This document shows positions 1 through 10,189 of a stretch of 64,000 nt of DNA, in pieces (the first letter of the stretch is position 1; each line of letters opens with the position of its first letter). Under the pieces are notes generated by a model that saw nothing but the letters and a program-made list of their open reading frames with translations, was not told where the DNA came from and ran no database searches. A program made the translations under genes and the position numbers. The DNA is from Fredinandcohnia onubensis (GTDB lineage: Bacteria; Bacillota; Bacilli; Bacillales; Bacillaceae_L), in NCBI RefSeq assembly GCF_031181385.1, contig NZ_JAPSKV010000003.1, positions 310,001 to 374,000 on the forward strand, in the 5' to 3' direction.

Positions 1-1286
1 TCTGAAGTACCATGTACCAAAATCAATTTACCTCCGCTGTCTTTAAATTCGGAGATATCAGGGTTGGTTGCATCTAACAATTGAGAAGCTTTGTGAATGT
101 CTTCCTTATACTCATTTGGATCAAACTTTTGGGTATCCAAGTTAGGATCCTGCATAATCATATATCGAATAACGCGATCAGCATAAATTCCCATATAGCC
201 GTCTCCATTTTCCAGAGGAGTATCCGGTATTGGCTTTGAACCAAATAGTTTTCCTAAATCGGTTCCTTGCAGCTGCCAATATCCTGGCATCGAAGAAAAG
301 CCGTTAGCCAGCGGGAAGTCGAAATCCATTGAGCTATTGAATAGTTTTACAACCTCAATTTGTTTCTCCGAAAGGTCGAGTGTGTTCAGGATCTCATTCG
401 TTTTTCCAGTACATTCCGATACATTGCTAATTACCCCATCTTCTACGCCATCCAAGGAATCACATATATTAAGAACTGTTTTATTTATTAAATCGTTATC
501 AGCAGGACTAATCCACGCTTCTCCGTCATTTTTATACAGCGCTTGAGCATCTCGATTATCTTTAATCGCCTTCGGTATCCAATTTAAAACGGGATATAAA
601 GAGATAACTCCATCGTATTCATGCGGAAAACGCTGAGTGATAATTAAGCCTTCACGTCCGCCTTCAGAACCACCAGCAAAGTACACTTGTTCCGGTACAT
701 CATTATAATATGTCTTGACGAGAGCGAGGGCCGTATCCTTCGTCTTCTTAAGCTGATCAGCTGCAAAGTTGTTTAAAGCCTCGTCATTCACTGCCCAAGT
801 GGCATCCCAATTTTTTGGTCCGGAATGACCTGAATCACTGCCAAAGGTGACATACCCTTGGGCTAGGGGAGTATTTTTAGGCTGTTTATTACCCGCTACA
901 ATGTTTCCTAGTCCTGAAATTACGTTTCCATTAAATCCGCCGCCACCCATTTGAACAAACTTCTTGTTCCAGTTAGTTGGCAGATTGATTTGAAAGTTAA
1001 TATCTGGTGCCGTTGGATCGACTGGGTGGATTGCTCCCAAAACCTGACAATATTCCGCATCTTTAATGGCCAAGTCTTCGACTATTTCCAAGGATGCTGA
1101 TGTAATTGTAGCACCTGATGTTGGTAGGCCTATAACATCTGCCGGGATTACCATCCCAACCAGATTCGAGCAGGAATTTCCTGTTAAATCGGACGTTTGA
1201 ACCTGGGGTGTCTCTGCAAAGACTTGCCCAATAAAAAGTGAACTCATAAGCAAAAAAGTAAATAAGTAGACTAAAGGTTTTTTCAG
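1..1286 (-). CDS. Tannase/feruloyl esterase family protein, secreted, C-terminus beyond the window
   Basis: The minus-strand frame reads continuously from a signal peptide (LKKPLVYLFTFLLMSSLF, then cleavage near VFA) to the window edge, about 428 residues. The serine hydrolase elbow is visible as YFAGGSEGGREGL, preceded by an oxyanion-type stretch (KKFVQMGGGGFNG) and followed by the typical DGVEDGVISNVSEC region, as in the tannase/FaeB family that cleaves phenolic esters of plant material. The Cys that usually precedes the catalytic Ser (CS) is Gly here, so the CS-D-HC disulfide may be absent. The remaining acid and His lie outside the window. No ATG fits: a GGAGG box at 1295-1299 sits 8 nt before an in-frame CTG (1284-1286), which I take as the start; the ATA just before it and an ATG 17 codons downstream are alternatives. 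Confidence 0.82.
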   Translation of the reverse strand, partial: MKKPLVYLFTFLLMSSLFIGQVFAETPQVQTSDLTGNSCSNLVGMVIPADVIGLPTSGATITSASLEIVEDLAIKDAEYCQVLGAIHPVDPTAPDINFQINLPTNWNKKFVQMGGGGFNGNVISGLGNIVAGNKQPKNTPLAQGYVTFGSDSGHSGPKNWDATWAVNDEALNNFAADQLKKTKDTALALVKTYYNDVPEQVYFAGGSEGGREGLIITQRFPHEYDGVISLYPVLNWIPKAIKDNRDAQALYKNDGEAWISPADNDLINKTVLNICDSLDGVEDGVISNVSECTGKTNEILNTLDLSEKQIEVVKLFNSSMDFDFPLANGFSSMPGYWQLQGTDLGKLFGSKPIPDTPLENGDGYMGIYADRVIRYMIMQDPNLDTQKFDPNEYKEDIHKASQLLDATNPDISEFKDSGGKLILVHGTS

Positions 1287-1481
1287 TATGATTACCTCCC
1301 AACATAAATTTAAAACGCATTTTCCCTTTAATTGAATAAAAAATTTTTTTGTGAATTACGTTAAAATATAAATACCAGCCCCCCTATCTATTAAACATAC
1401 ATTAGCATGTAGTACTCCCCTCAAGAATGTGATTTGAGAAGGGAGTACTAACACTAATAGATTTATAGAATATGAGCTACT

Positions 1482-3083
1482 TTAATATTGAAATGCAGGA
1501 TTCGTATACACGATTTCTCCATTGAAAATCGTCATTAATGTCTTAGTTTCTTCAATTTCTTCAGCTGGAATTTCAAAAAGGTTGTTTTCAAGAATCACTA
1601 AATCGGCATTTTTACCTACTTCAATCGAACCGGTTTCATCTTCTGAGAAAATTAAATTTGCCCCACTTAGGGTGTGACTAATTAACATCTTGTCTAAAGC
1701 ATCATCATAAGTAGGTGAAAGATTCTTAACGCCTAGTTCAACTCTTGTTAGTGGCCAGTAATCTCTTACAGGATAATCACTAGAAGAAGTGATAACAGGG
1801 TTTCCTACGTCAAAGAACACCTTTGGAACTGGGTGTCCATCTGGAATAACTCCTAGCTCTTTAAATCTTTCAGCAACTTGTTGTGAATCACTTTGTACGT
1901 GAGTAATGGCATGGCGTGTGTCCACTTTATGATTTTGATTACGAGCATACTCATATGCGTCTAGCATTAAGTTATACTGTTCATCCGTTCCGCTTAGGTG
2001 AGTATAGACACGGAAATCTTCTTTTTCTAGTTCAGCAACTGTTTCTTTTAATACTTCCTGGTCCCAAACCATACCAGCATTTCCTTCAGCAAATATCTTA
2101 ATAGAATCGATTGTGAACATATCACCTTGATAAGTATCACGTAATTCTTTAAATCTCGCTATTTGTGAAGTACCTTTGTATTCATCTGCCCATAAAGCCA
2201 GATCAAATCTAACAGTCAATGCATTTTTACTATCTAACTCAGCAAAAGCTTGAAGAAGGGATTCAGTTGGATAGTGAATTGGTACCAGTACAGAAGTTAC
2301 CCCTCTTTCGGCAGACATTTCTTGGAAAGCTAAAATTGACTCTTTATATTCTTCTACTGAAAAATCAGGTTGTGGAAGTGCGTTAATAATAAGGTTTTGT
2401 GCTGAAAACTCATGCAGAATTCCACTAGGCTCGTTTGTTCCAGGAATACGCTCAATAATTCCCCCCTGTGGGTCTGGTGTATTTTCATCAACCTCAGCGT
2501 CTTCAAGAGCTTTCGAGTTAACCCATAATCCATGATGTCCGTTTGAAATAATTACAACAGGCATATCGCTAACATACTGGTCAATTAACTCTTTAGGGGA
2601 AACCCCTTTTTCTGCAGCTGTAGCTTTTACCATTGTTTCATCCCAACCAACCCCACGTAATTGTTTAATTCCTGGATTAGCTTCTAAGTATTCTTTAAAT
2701 GCTTGACCATATTCTTCAATTGTTTTGTATGGTCTAAGATTTACCCAAAAAAGCTCTTCAGACTTTAGGTATGAATGGCTATGTGTATCGATAAATCCAG
2801 GTACAACCATCTTACCTTTAAGATTAATTACTTCAGTATCTGGGCCTTTTAATGACATAACACTGTTGTTATCTCCAACAAATACTATCTCTCCATCACG
2901 TACTGCAACAGTTTTTGCAACACTACGTTCTTCATCAGCGGTGTATACATATCCATTCTTTAAAATTAAGTCAACTGGTTCTTTTCCAGTCTTTGGTGTC
3001 ATTACATTTTTTGCAGACGCTACTCCAGATAACACCGAGCCTAAAAGAAGAAACGCCAATAAAATAACAAAAGATTTTTTCAA
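1482..3083 (-). CDS. Secreted amidohydrolase family 3 protein (YtcJ-like)
   Basis: A metal-dependent amidohydrolase exported by a Sec signal peptide (LKKSFVILLAFLLLGS ... VASA). Family features in order are the N-terminal beta domain with ILKNGYVYTAD, the metal motif GFIDTHSHSYLK (HxH), GGIIER and GILHE, ITHVQS, SSSDYPV and the C-terminal GKNADLVILENN. The substrate cannot be deduced. A TTG at 3081-3083 has an AAGGTG box 9 nt upstream; the GTG at 3095 lies inside that box and is rejected. Between ELGVIPDG and KVFFDVGNPV the segment looks shorter than in typical YtcJ proteins. It is transcribed alone, divergent from the LuxR-type gene. Confidence 0.82.
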   Translation of the reverse strand: MKKSFVILLAFLLLGSVLSGVASAKNVMTPKTGKEPVDLILKNGYVYTADEERSVAKTVAVRDGEIVFVGDNNSVMSLKGPDTEVINLKGKMVVPGFIDTHSHSYLKSEELFWVNLRPYKTIEEYGQAFKEYLEANPGIKQLRGVGWDETMVKATAAEKGVSPKELIDQYVSDMPVVIISNGHHGLWVNSKALEDAEVDENTPDPQGGIIERIPGTNEPSGILHEFSAQNLIINALPQPDFSVEEYKESILAFQEMSAERGVTSVLVPIHYPTESLLQAFAELDSKNALTVRFDLALWADEYKGTSQIARFKELRDTYQGDMFTIDSIKIFAEGNAGMVWDQEVLKETVAELEKEDFRVYTHLSGTDEQYNLMLDAYEYARNQNHKVDTRHAITHVQSDSQQVAERFKELGVIPDGHPVPKVFFDVGNPVITSSSDYPVRDYWPLTRVELGVKNLSPTYDDALDKMLISHTLSGANLIFSEDETGSIEVGKNADLVILENNLFEIPAEEIEETKTLMTIFNGEIVYTNPAFQY

Positions 3084-3262
3084 GGACCACAACACCTTTC
3101 TTTTTCTTAAATTATTAATTTAGCGATACAAAATTTCTTTTGGTAGGTAATGCCTAAAATTGACATTTTATAGTCATTTAATGTAAATTAAGTAGTATAA
3201 GAGAATTAGCATTTAGGTTTTGAGTCGAAATTCTCTAATCGTATTCAGTTGCCTAATTCAAT

Positions 3263-3306
3263 AGTGCGGAATCCCTAAATTCCGCACTGTGGGTTGGGTT
3301 TTTTGT
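3263..3306 (+). terminator. Orphan terminator-like hairpin
   Basis: AGTGCGGAAT and ATTCCGCACT form a 10-bp stem with a 6-nt loop, then a short GT-rich stretch and a run of six T. It reads as a plus-strand terminator, yet no plus-strand gene precedes it. A TTGACA at about 3158 with an AT-rich -10 could start a short transcript that ends here. Confidence 0.5.
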
Positions 3307-3763
3307 ATTTCTATCATTTCCCGAATCATAACCACTTTTTAAACCTATCAATCGTAAAATGTTATGTTCTGATAAGATCCCTCCATTTTATGTAATTTTG
3401 TCACTGTGAGTATAGTGTTAAGCTAGTGATATCACCCCCTTTGTAGAAGTGGAAATAATGTTGGTTCGTTGAATCTATAATTTATTTAAAGCTACCTCTA
3501 TACGTTATAAGCAGCTTGTTACTATTTTTCGCGAGGAAATTAACTTTGTTTGGATCCCAATAGCTATAACTGTTGTAGCCCGGCCTTAATTCACCAATTA
3601 TTTTTATCCTCCTTATTGATTATTGTAAAATGCTAATATTAATAATATTATTAATCTTATAAATATTATAATGTCTATTAACTACTTGAACTATTACCCA
3701 AATAAGTGATTTTAAGCAGTAAAAGGTACTTTCTTTAGTACCTTTATCAAAGGGGGTCTTTCA
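3307..3763. other. Intergenic region upstream of the LuxR-type gene
   Basis: No convincing gene in either strand. The last 130 bases are very AT-rich and contain a palindrome, ATTAATAATATTATTAAT (about 3638-3655), followed by TATAAATATTATAATGT. These could be promoter or operator sequences for the regulator that starts at 3764. Confidence 0.4.
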
Positions 3764-4825
3764 ATGCTAACGGATGGTAACTTACCTAAATCGGAATATG
3801 AACGCATTATTAAGTTTAGTTCAGCCTTATCCACCGATTTTAAGAATGGAACTGATGGACTGCAACATTTGCTATCTGAATATTTCGGATATCGTTCGTC
3901 AATTTTTTGGAAAATTGACCAGGAAGGCAACTTATCTAATCCAATCAATCACTATCTTAGCGATTATTTAGTAGAAGATTATGTAAGTTATTTTTATAAC
4001 CATGATTTTTTGCACCCCAAAAAACATATGGATAAATACCGGAAAAATATGGCTTTACGATTAGAAGATGTAATTTCTTTAAACGATTACGATTATTCTG
4101 TTTACTACAAAGACTTTATGAAAAAGTACGGTCAATACCACAAAATGACAGCTGCATTTTATTCTCAAAATAAGTTTGTAGGTATCCTAGGGCTAGCTAA
4201 ACCCATGACAGAAAAGGGATTTACAAAAGTTGATCTTCAAAGATTCAGAATGCTAGTTCCAATCATATCGAATTTATTATATATGGAGACTGAATACGCA
4301 GAACTTCGACAAGAGAACAAAATATTGGAGGCTTTTGCTTTTAAAAGTGATACAGGCTTTATACTTCTTGACGAAAATTATAAAGTTATTTATATGAACC
4401 GCGCAGTCTGGGATATTTATAGAGAAACTGGAGTATATAAAAATGTAGAAGGTTTAGTAGAAGATCTAACTTCAGCCATGATAAACCGATTATCAAGTTC
4501 ATCTATGTTGAAGCTACTAGGATACAAAATTAATATTATTGGTCATCAGGAACTTTTTTTATCAAAGGTTAGCCGATTTGCGATTCTCATTGAACGAAAT
4601 AATGGGCAATCTGAACAGAGAAATGAGTTATTAGGACATTTAACTACTCGTGAAAAGGAGGTTTGTTTTTATTTAAGAAAAGGTTGTACTTATAAGGAAA
4701 TTGCCGAAAAACTTTCCATCAGTGTAAATACAGTGAATAAGCACATAAAAAACATTTATCGAAAATTAGGGGTAGATAACAGGTCTTCATTGCTAGCTCA
4801 GTTACATATTAATGAATCCTTGTAG
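3764..4825 (+). CDS. LuxR-family transcriptional regulator
   Basis: 353 residues. The C-terminal 60 residues are a classic LuxR/GerE helix-turn-helix: LTTREKEVCFYLRKGCTYKEIA, then LSISVNTVNKHIKNIYRKLG and VDNRSSLLAQL. The N-terminal 280 residues have no receiver-domain aspartate pattern; they look like a GAF/PAS-type sensory region (about 20-180 and 190-270), so a ligand rather than phosphorylation probably controls it. The start follows a GGGGGT box 7 nt upstream. It stands alone between the amidohydrolase and the polygalacturonase locus and may regulate either, but the sequence does not prove it. Confidence 0.85.
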   Translation: MLTDGNLPKSEYERIIKFSSALSTDFKNGTDGLQHLLSEYFGYRSSIFWKIDQEGNLSNPINHYLSDYLVEDYVSYFYNHDFLHPKKHMDKYRKNMALRLEDVISLNDYDYSVYYKDFMKKYGQYHKMTAAFYSQNKFVGILGLAKPMTEKGFTKVDLQRFRMLVPIISNLLYMETEYAELRQENKILEAFAFKSDTGFILLDENYKVIYMNRAVWDIYRETGVYKNVEGLVEDLTSAMINRLSSSSMLKLLGYKINIIGHQELFLSKVSRFAILIERNNGQSEQRNELLGHLTTREKEVCFYLRKGCTYKEIAEKLSISVNTVNKHIKNIYRKLGVDNRSSLLAQLHINESL

Positions 4826-5012
4826 CAACAATGACTAGCTCCCCCTATATTTACAACTCAAATGCTCTTTGACATTTGTACCAGAGATTAGTAAAAAATT
4901 GCAGTATAAATGAATAAATTTTACGTTCATTTATTTTTAACAGTAACAATCTATTTCGAAATTCTATTTACATATTTCTTTGCTATAATACAAAGATTCT
5001 TTAATAAGTTTC

Positions 5013-5051
5013 AGTCAAAAAAAGCCAACGTCAATAAAAATGACGTTGGCT
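5013..5051 (-). terminator. Terminator of the polygalacturonase locus
   Basis: AGCCAACGTCA (5023-5033) pairs with TGACGTTGGCT (5041-5051), 11 bp with a 7-nt loop. On the minus strand it is followed by seven T. It lies just after the stop codon at 5074. Confidence 0.85.
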
Positions 5052-5073
5052 AGGCAGAAATTTGCCACATATA

Positions 5074-7989
5074 CTACTTAGATTTACCTTGTTCGCTCTT
5101 TACTTTACCAGGAATCAGGTGGACATCGACACTTGGTCCAAATCCACTCCATCTGTAACCTGAGACTTCGACAAGACCGTTCGGTAGCACATCTGAGAGT
5201 CTTTCTCTCTTAGAATATTTAATACCGTGGCCTACTGCTTCCACTTTAAATGTGTAGCGTTTTCCTTGTTTTAGTCCAGTTACGGTATAGCTAGTTTCAG
5301 ATGTTGTCATTTCCGAATTAATCGGTGTAAAAGCCGCTCCCTCAGGTTTAATCGGTTGACCGTTCACATATACTCGGTATCCGATTACTTCTTGATTTTT
5401 TGCTTTAGCAGGATTCCACGAAAGAGAAACGCTTGTTCCATCTGTATTAATCTTTGCTTCTAAGTCCCCTTCAAATGAAGGTGCCCCTATTGGATAAGGT
5501 TTAGCAGTTTCAAACTCTAGAACACTATTATAAGGAGATTTGTTACCAGCAAGATCCACTGCTTCAACCTCAATTTTATATGCTGTGCCAGGTTGTAGAC
5601 CTGTTAGTGTGTACTTATTAGATGTTGCAAATCCATGTTGTTCTCCATTTGCGTAAATGTTATAACCAGCTATACCAGTATCATCATTAGCAGCATTCCA
5701 AGTGATGGAAGTCCACGTAAACCCTGTATACACAACGTCTACTGCTTTCCCGCTAAAAGTGTCACTAGAAGGAATTTTAGTTGTTGATTCTGAAATCTTT
5801 GTATTCTCAGGTAAAACTGGAGCTATTTGGTCAGCTTCACCACTTGTTTTTACTTTGATTTCTGGACCATTAGATGTTCGATTCCCGATAGCATCAGTAG
5901 CTTCAACTTTAAATGTATATTCTTTAGCAGGAGTGAGTCCCTCAACAGTAAAACTTGTTTGTTTAGTAGTTGTATAGTTTTCATTGAGCTTTTGGCCATC
6001 TTTAAAAATTGTATACCCCGTAACTCCTACATTATCAGTAGCTTCATCCCAAGTTAATGTTACACTTTTTCCATCAGGAGAAGATTCGGCTTGAATACCG
6101 GCATTCTCAGACCATACGGGTTGTTGAGCTGCATCTGCTGGAGCATCTGTCGTATTTTCAAAGATAAGTCCAGTAGAGTTTTTAATTCTCCACGGATTTC
6201 CACCATTATCTTTCACATTTGTAAAAGATACATTAATAAATTTGAAGCCTTTTGCGTAATTCATATTAACAGAATAAACATTATCGAATTTCACATTTTT
6301 AAAGGTAATATTTTCGTGATAAACTTCACCAGCATCATTATTACCATTAACTAGTATGGCTTGTTTTTTACTACCGCCTTGATTTCGAACGGTTGTATCT
6401 ACAATCTCCATATCTCTAAATTGCGAGATAATCTCTGCAGGTTCATATAAGATTGAAGCATTTGCATCCGTATAGGAAGATGTGAAGACAAATGGACCGT
6501 CTCCGTCAATACCCTCTAAGGCATTGTTTCTAAAGAGGATATTTTTTGCCCCACCACCCATTGGTGTATTTGTCTTACTACGTAAACCGACATCCGTTTT
6601 ATACATGATATTATCTTCTACTTGGAAGTCCTGGATCCAACCACCTGTATGACTACCGGTAACAACCCCACCGTGCCCTTCGCGAATATAGTTATTAAAA
6701 ATCCAAGCATTTCCTGTAGGTTCACTATTAGATGCTGCTTGTCCCATACCTGATGCGAAATTAATAGCATCATCACCAGTATCAACAAAGTTATTGAATA
6801 CCATGATATTTTGAGAGTCACCGAACTCGTAACCATCCGCATTATTTCCATCATAAGTTTTAGAAATGGTTCCATTTATAACGATATTTTTACTATGAAG
6901 GTTTACAATCCCGTGATTTGCAGGATTTAGCTGTGTAATGCCTTCATAGTACATGCCATCTACGCCACGAACAGTAATTAGATTTGAACGTGCAGCATAG
7001 GCGGATTTCACATTCATGCCTAATTCTTGTGCGGCATATGATTGGTTTGCAGCCAGGATGCCCAATGTACTTTCAGATTCAAGATCTAATGGGCTCATTT
7101 TCCCGTTCTCTACTATTACATTCCCGGTTACTTTTGAATTATTGCCAGCAACGTAACGTGGTAATTCATTCCCTAGTTCATCGATTGTAGGATGATTCTT
7201 ATCATACTTCCATCCGTTTCCATCAATGATCCCTTTGCCCACGATACGAATGTTTTTTAAACTTCCATAATCGTATGTATGTGCATTGATGAGTGAATAT
7301 GAGCGTTCATCTGTTGAATAATCATATAGCCAAAAATTCATACTATAATCTTCTGCATCTGGAGATCCAAGTAAATACCCATCGACTTGTAATGTCATAT
7401 CAGATTTAAGCCACAATTCCCCAGAGATAAATTTCCCTTCAGGAATTAACACCTTTGAACCAGGTGTAGCAGCGTCAATTGCTGCCTGAATAGCTTCCGT
7501 ATCTTTTGTTTCGTCATCTGGGGTTGCCCCAAAATCTACGATATTAAAAACCTCGGGTGCTTTTGTTGTTTTTCCTACAATTTTATTGGAAGGTGCTGAT
7601 TCCACCCCTTCAGCATTTACTGAAGTAACATAAAATTCGTAGGATTTATTTGGTTTAAGATTATTAACCTGAAAATTATGGATTAGTATCTTCTCGTGGA
7701 AATTGTCCTTATCAATATTTTCATAGAAATTATCAATATAGGCTTTCGCTGGTCCACTATTATCCTCTAAAGCGCTTCCAATTTTCTTCTTATTCATGTA
7801 GATATTAAAATCAACGTCACAAGAGAAATGCTGTCCTCATCATAAGCAAGCTTTGGGATCTGTAAATTTACAGGTGATGCAGGTGCATTTGGGGGTGTGT
7901 GTTTTGGTATTCGCCGCCACTACACTGAAGCTACTAAAAACTAATAACAAAATTAAAAACACAGTAAAAAAAACATTAATTCTCTTCAA
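5074..7989 (-). pseudogene. GH28 polygalacturonase with fibronectin type III repeats, N-terminus disrupted
   Basis: The long frame (5074-7797, 907 codons) carries a pectate-lyase-type beta helix with GH28 hallmarks: NADGYE (NTD position), TGDDAI, GHGGV and RSK, followed by three fibronectin type III domains. It hydrolyses polygalacturonan if active. It lacks any signal peptide and begins inside a fibronectin domain. Upstream, another frame has TTG at 7989 with a GGGAGGG box and a clear signal peptide (LKRINVFFTVFLILLLVFSS), then shifts near a run of five C (7888-7892) into the frame NAPASPVNLQIPKLAYDEDS. A second lesion near 7820 removes the middle of the first fibronectin domain before DVDFNIYMN. 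I infer one ancestral secreted enzyme with two disabling lesions. Translation from the internal ATG at 7797 would give a cytosolic protein. Confidence 0.72.
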
Positions 7990-8571
7990 ATACTGTTCCA
8001 CCCTCCCTAAAAAAATAAAAAAATATGAAACTACTTTCCCTCCTTTCTTTTAAAAATTATATAAACTTTTATAATGCTGAATTGCATTCAAAAGTTTATT
8101 AAAAGGGAATTTAGGATTTCAAAACTATGTTAATCTCTTCCATATAAGTACGTATACAATCATTTTGTTGAATGTTTTGATAATTGTGATTATATTTTCC
8201 TGCGCAAAAAGTCCTGTATGAGGAAATGATTACTACTCATGAAATGACTATCATTAACCGGTTGCATTAACATTGACATCATATGTAGGATGTATAATTG
8301 CATTCTCTTTTTCCTCAACTGGCTCCTTACCAGTAATCAAACTAAATCGAGTCTCCAATTAGAGTTCCCATGTCGAATTCCAGGAATAAAGTTTTTTCCT
8401 AGTTTTCTCAGCACTTACTTCAATACAATATTTAACAATTTATCTATTAAATTCTTGAAAGTTCCAAAAATTGACGTATAAATCAATTGCTTGTTATGAT
8501 AAGGGAATGTACATAGTGTACGGAAGGGACCTTTTTCGAGTCCTAATAACTATGCGAAAGGCGAGAACAAC
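7990..8571. other. Intergenic region between polygalacturonase locus and MFS gene
   Basis: No coding signal that I trust. It should contain the divergent promoters of the two flanking genes. Two GGAGGG-like boxes at 8001-8007 and about 8036-8043 lie upstream of the TTG start at 7989. The rest is AT-rich with no terminator or riboswitch that I can recognise. Confidence 0.35.
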
Positions 8572-9795
8572 ATGAACAAACCTACAGGAACGAAACGTTT
8601 GCAACTTGCATTACTTTTAGGGTCACTTGGACTCCTAGGACCATTCACGATCGATATGTATTTACCATCATTTCCTACGATTGTGGAGGATTATGAAACG
8701 ACTGCATCATTTGTCCAAGTCAGTTTAACGACATGTTTGTTAGGACTAGGATTGGGACAATTAATTATTGGTCCAATGAGTGATGTACAGGGTCGAAGAA
8801 AGCCATTGCTGATTTTTCTCATCATGTATTTGATTGCTTCCGTCATTTGTGCTTTTGCCCCATCTATTTATCTATTTATTGCAGGTCGTTTTCTACAAGG
8901 ATTTGCAGCAGCGGGTGGTCTTGTCATTTCAAGAGCCATTGTCCGGGATATCTATAGTGGCAGGGAATTAACCAAGTTTTTCTCTTTATTAATGTTGGTG
9001 GGTAACCTTGGGCCTATTGTTGCCCCAATAGTTGGTGGTGGCGTTCTTTCAATCACTGACTGGAACGGTGTTTTTATTGTATTAGCAGTTGTGGGCTTTG
9101 TGCTGTTTCTTATAATCTCTTTTAATCTGGAAGAATCATTACCTGTGGAAAAGCGAGTTCCAAGTAATCTAACTCAAGTATTAAGTAATTTTGGTTCGTT
9201 ATTTAAAGACCGAGAGTTTCTAGGTTATGCACTAACACAAGGCTTTATCATTGCTGGAATTTTCGCTTATGTATCGGGTATTCCATTTGTTTATCAGAAT
9301 ATATATGGGGTATCTCCTCAAGTATTTAGTTTGCTATTTGGGGTTAATGGTCTGGCGCTAATTATTGGAACTCAGTCTGTTGGACGTTTATCAGATATTA
9401 TCCCAGAAAAAACGTTCTTGAAATTCGGATTATTTCTTTCCGCTTCAGCAGGTACTTGTTTATTAGTAGCTCTTTTGTTAGAAGCATCACTTCTAGCTGT
9501 TGCGATTCCGATTTTCTTTTTAGTGTGTTCGATTGGTATGATTTCAACAACTTCCTTCGCGTTAGCTATTGAGAGCCAGGGACATATTGCCGGAAGTGCA
9601 TCCGCCCTATTAGGTTTACTACCGTTTGTTCTTGGTTCAATAACCTCTCCACTTGTTGGCGTGGCAGGAGAACATTCAGCCCTCCCTATGGGTATCGTTA
9701 TTTTATCAACAAGTTTACTAGCTCTATTTTCCTATTTTGGGCTAGTAAGGAGAGCATCATTACGTTTACAGACTTCTAAAAAGTATACAGGATAA
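8572..9795 (+). CDS. Bcr/CflA-type multidrug efflux MFS transporter
   Basis: 407 residues with 12 predicted membrane helices, in the inner membrane. The N-terminus GLLGPFTIDMYLPSFPTI is the signature of Bcr/CflA exporters, with Asp and Tyr in helix 1. The cytoplasmic loop 2-3 motif is GPMSDVQGRRKPLL (MFS motif A), and RAIVRDIYSGRE follows helix 4. Family members expel bicyclomycin, chloramphenicol or other drugs by proton antiport; the substrate here is unknown. A weak AAAGGCGAG box precedes the ATG. It is monocistronic. Confidence 0.88.
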   Translation: MNKPTGTKRLQLALLLGSLGLLGPFTIDMYLPSFPTIVEDYETTASFVQVSLTTCLLGLGLGQLIIGPMSDVQGRRKPLLIFLIMYLIASVICAFAPSIYLFIAGRFLQGFAAAGGLVISRAIVRDIYSGRELTKFFSLLMLVGNLGPIVAPIVGGGVLSITDWNGVFIVLAVVGFVLFLIISFNLEESLPVEKRVPSNLTQVLSNFGSLFKDREFLGYALTQGFIIAGIFAYVSGIPFVYQNIYGVSPQVFSLLFGVNGLALIIGTQSVGRLSDIIPEKTFLKFGLFLSASAGTCLLVALLLEASLLAVAIPIFFLVCSIGMISTTSFALAIESQGHIAGSASALLGLLPFVLGSITSPLVGVAGEHSALPMGIVILSTSLLALFSYFGLVRRASLRLQTSKKYTG

Positions 9796-10089
9796 TAAAA
9801 AAACGCAGAGATTAATTTGAACTGACCTGCAAAAATGGGACTTAGAAAAAACATCTATGCTACCTGGATTCCATATTCAATTGGAGCCAGGTAGTCAAAA
9901 TCCCTCCGAATTATTTGTGAGACATTTTTTATCCCTCAATTCATTCATAATTTTTGAGTTAGTAAATCCATCCTTTTCATTTTCTACTGCTTTTACTTTA
10001 ATCACTGATGGATAATGTACTTTTTCCCCATATAAAAACACCCTCCATACATATCGTATATCCTGAGTAACTTACTGTAAGTAAATAGT
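9796..10089. other. Intergenic region
   Basis: No gene seen. A hairpin formed by CTACCTGG (9860-9867) and CCAGGTAG (9887-9894) lies about 65 bases after the MFS stop but has no clear T run. Confidence 0.35.
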
Positions 10090-10140
10090 ATAAAAAAAGG
10101 CCTTACCATTAAATGAAAATTTAGTGATAAGGCCTTTTTA
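10085..10140 (-). terminator. Terminator of the FadR-type regulator gene, bidirectional
   Basis: AAAAAGGCCTTA and TAAGGCCTTTTT form a long stem about 20 bases apart, with A and T runs on both flanks. It sits downstream of the regulator (stop at 10190) and could also end plus-strand transcription from the MFS side. Confidence 0.75.
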
Positions 10141-10189
10141 ATCACCTTGAAAATAATTAGTGATTAAAAGGAATGTTTCATGCATTAAG

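Noticed and set aside
1063-1320. ATG-initiated 85-codon frame at the 5' end of the tannase gene
   Set aside because: It is out of frame with the tannase, has no family similarity and overlaps the true ribosome binding site.
7797-7989. In-frame TGA at the end of the signal-peptide frame of the GH28 locus as a possible selenocysteine
   Set aside because: The frame ends in TGATGA, the sequence after it is out of frame with the enzyme, and no SECIS-like hairpin follows.
8290-8481. 63-codon plus-strand frame upstream of the MFS gene
   Set aside because: No ribosome binding site, no recognisable domain, and composition typical of AT-rich intergenic DNA.
9855-9945. Minus-strand stretch ending DYLAPIEYGIQVA, reminiscent of an IS3-family transposase C-terminus
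   Set aside because: Only about 25 codons are open, no other transposase motif or terminal repeat is visible, and the match rests on memory.
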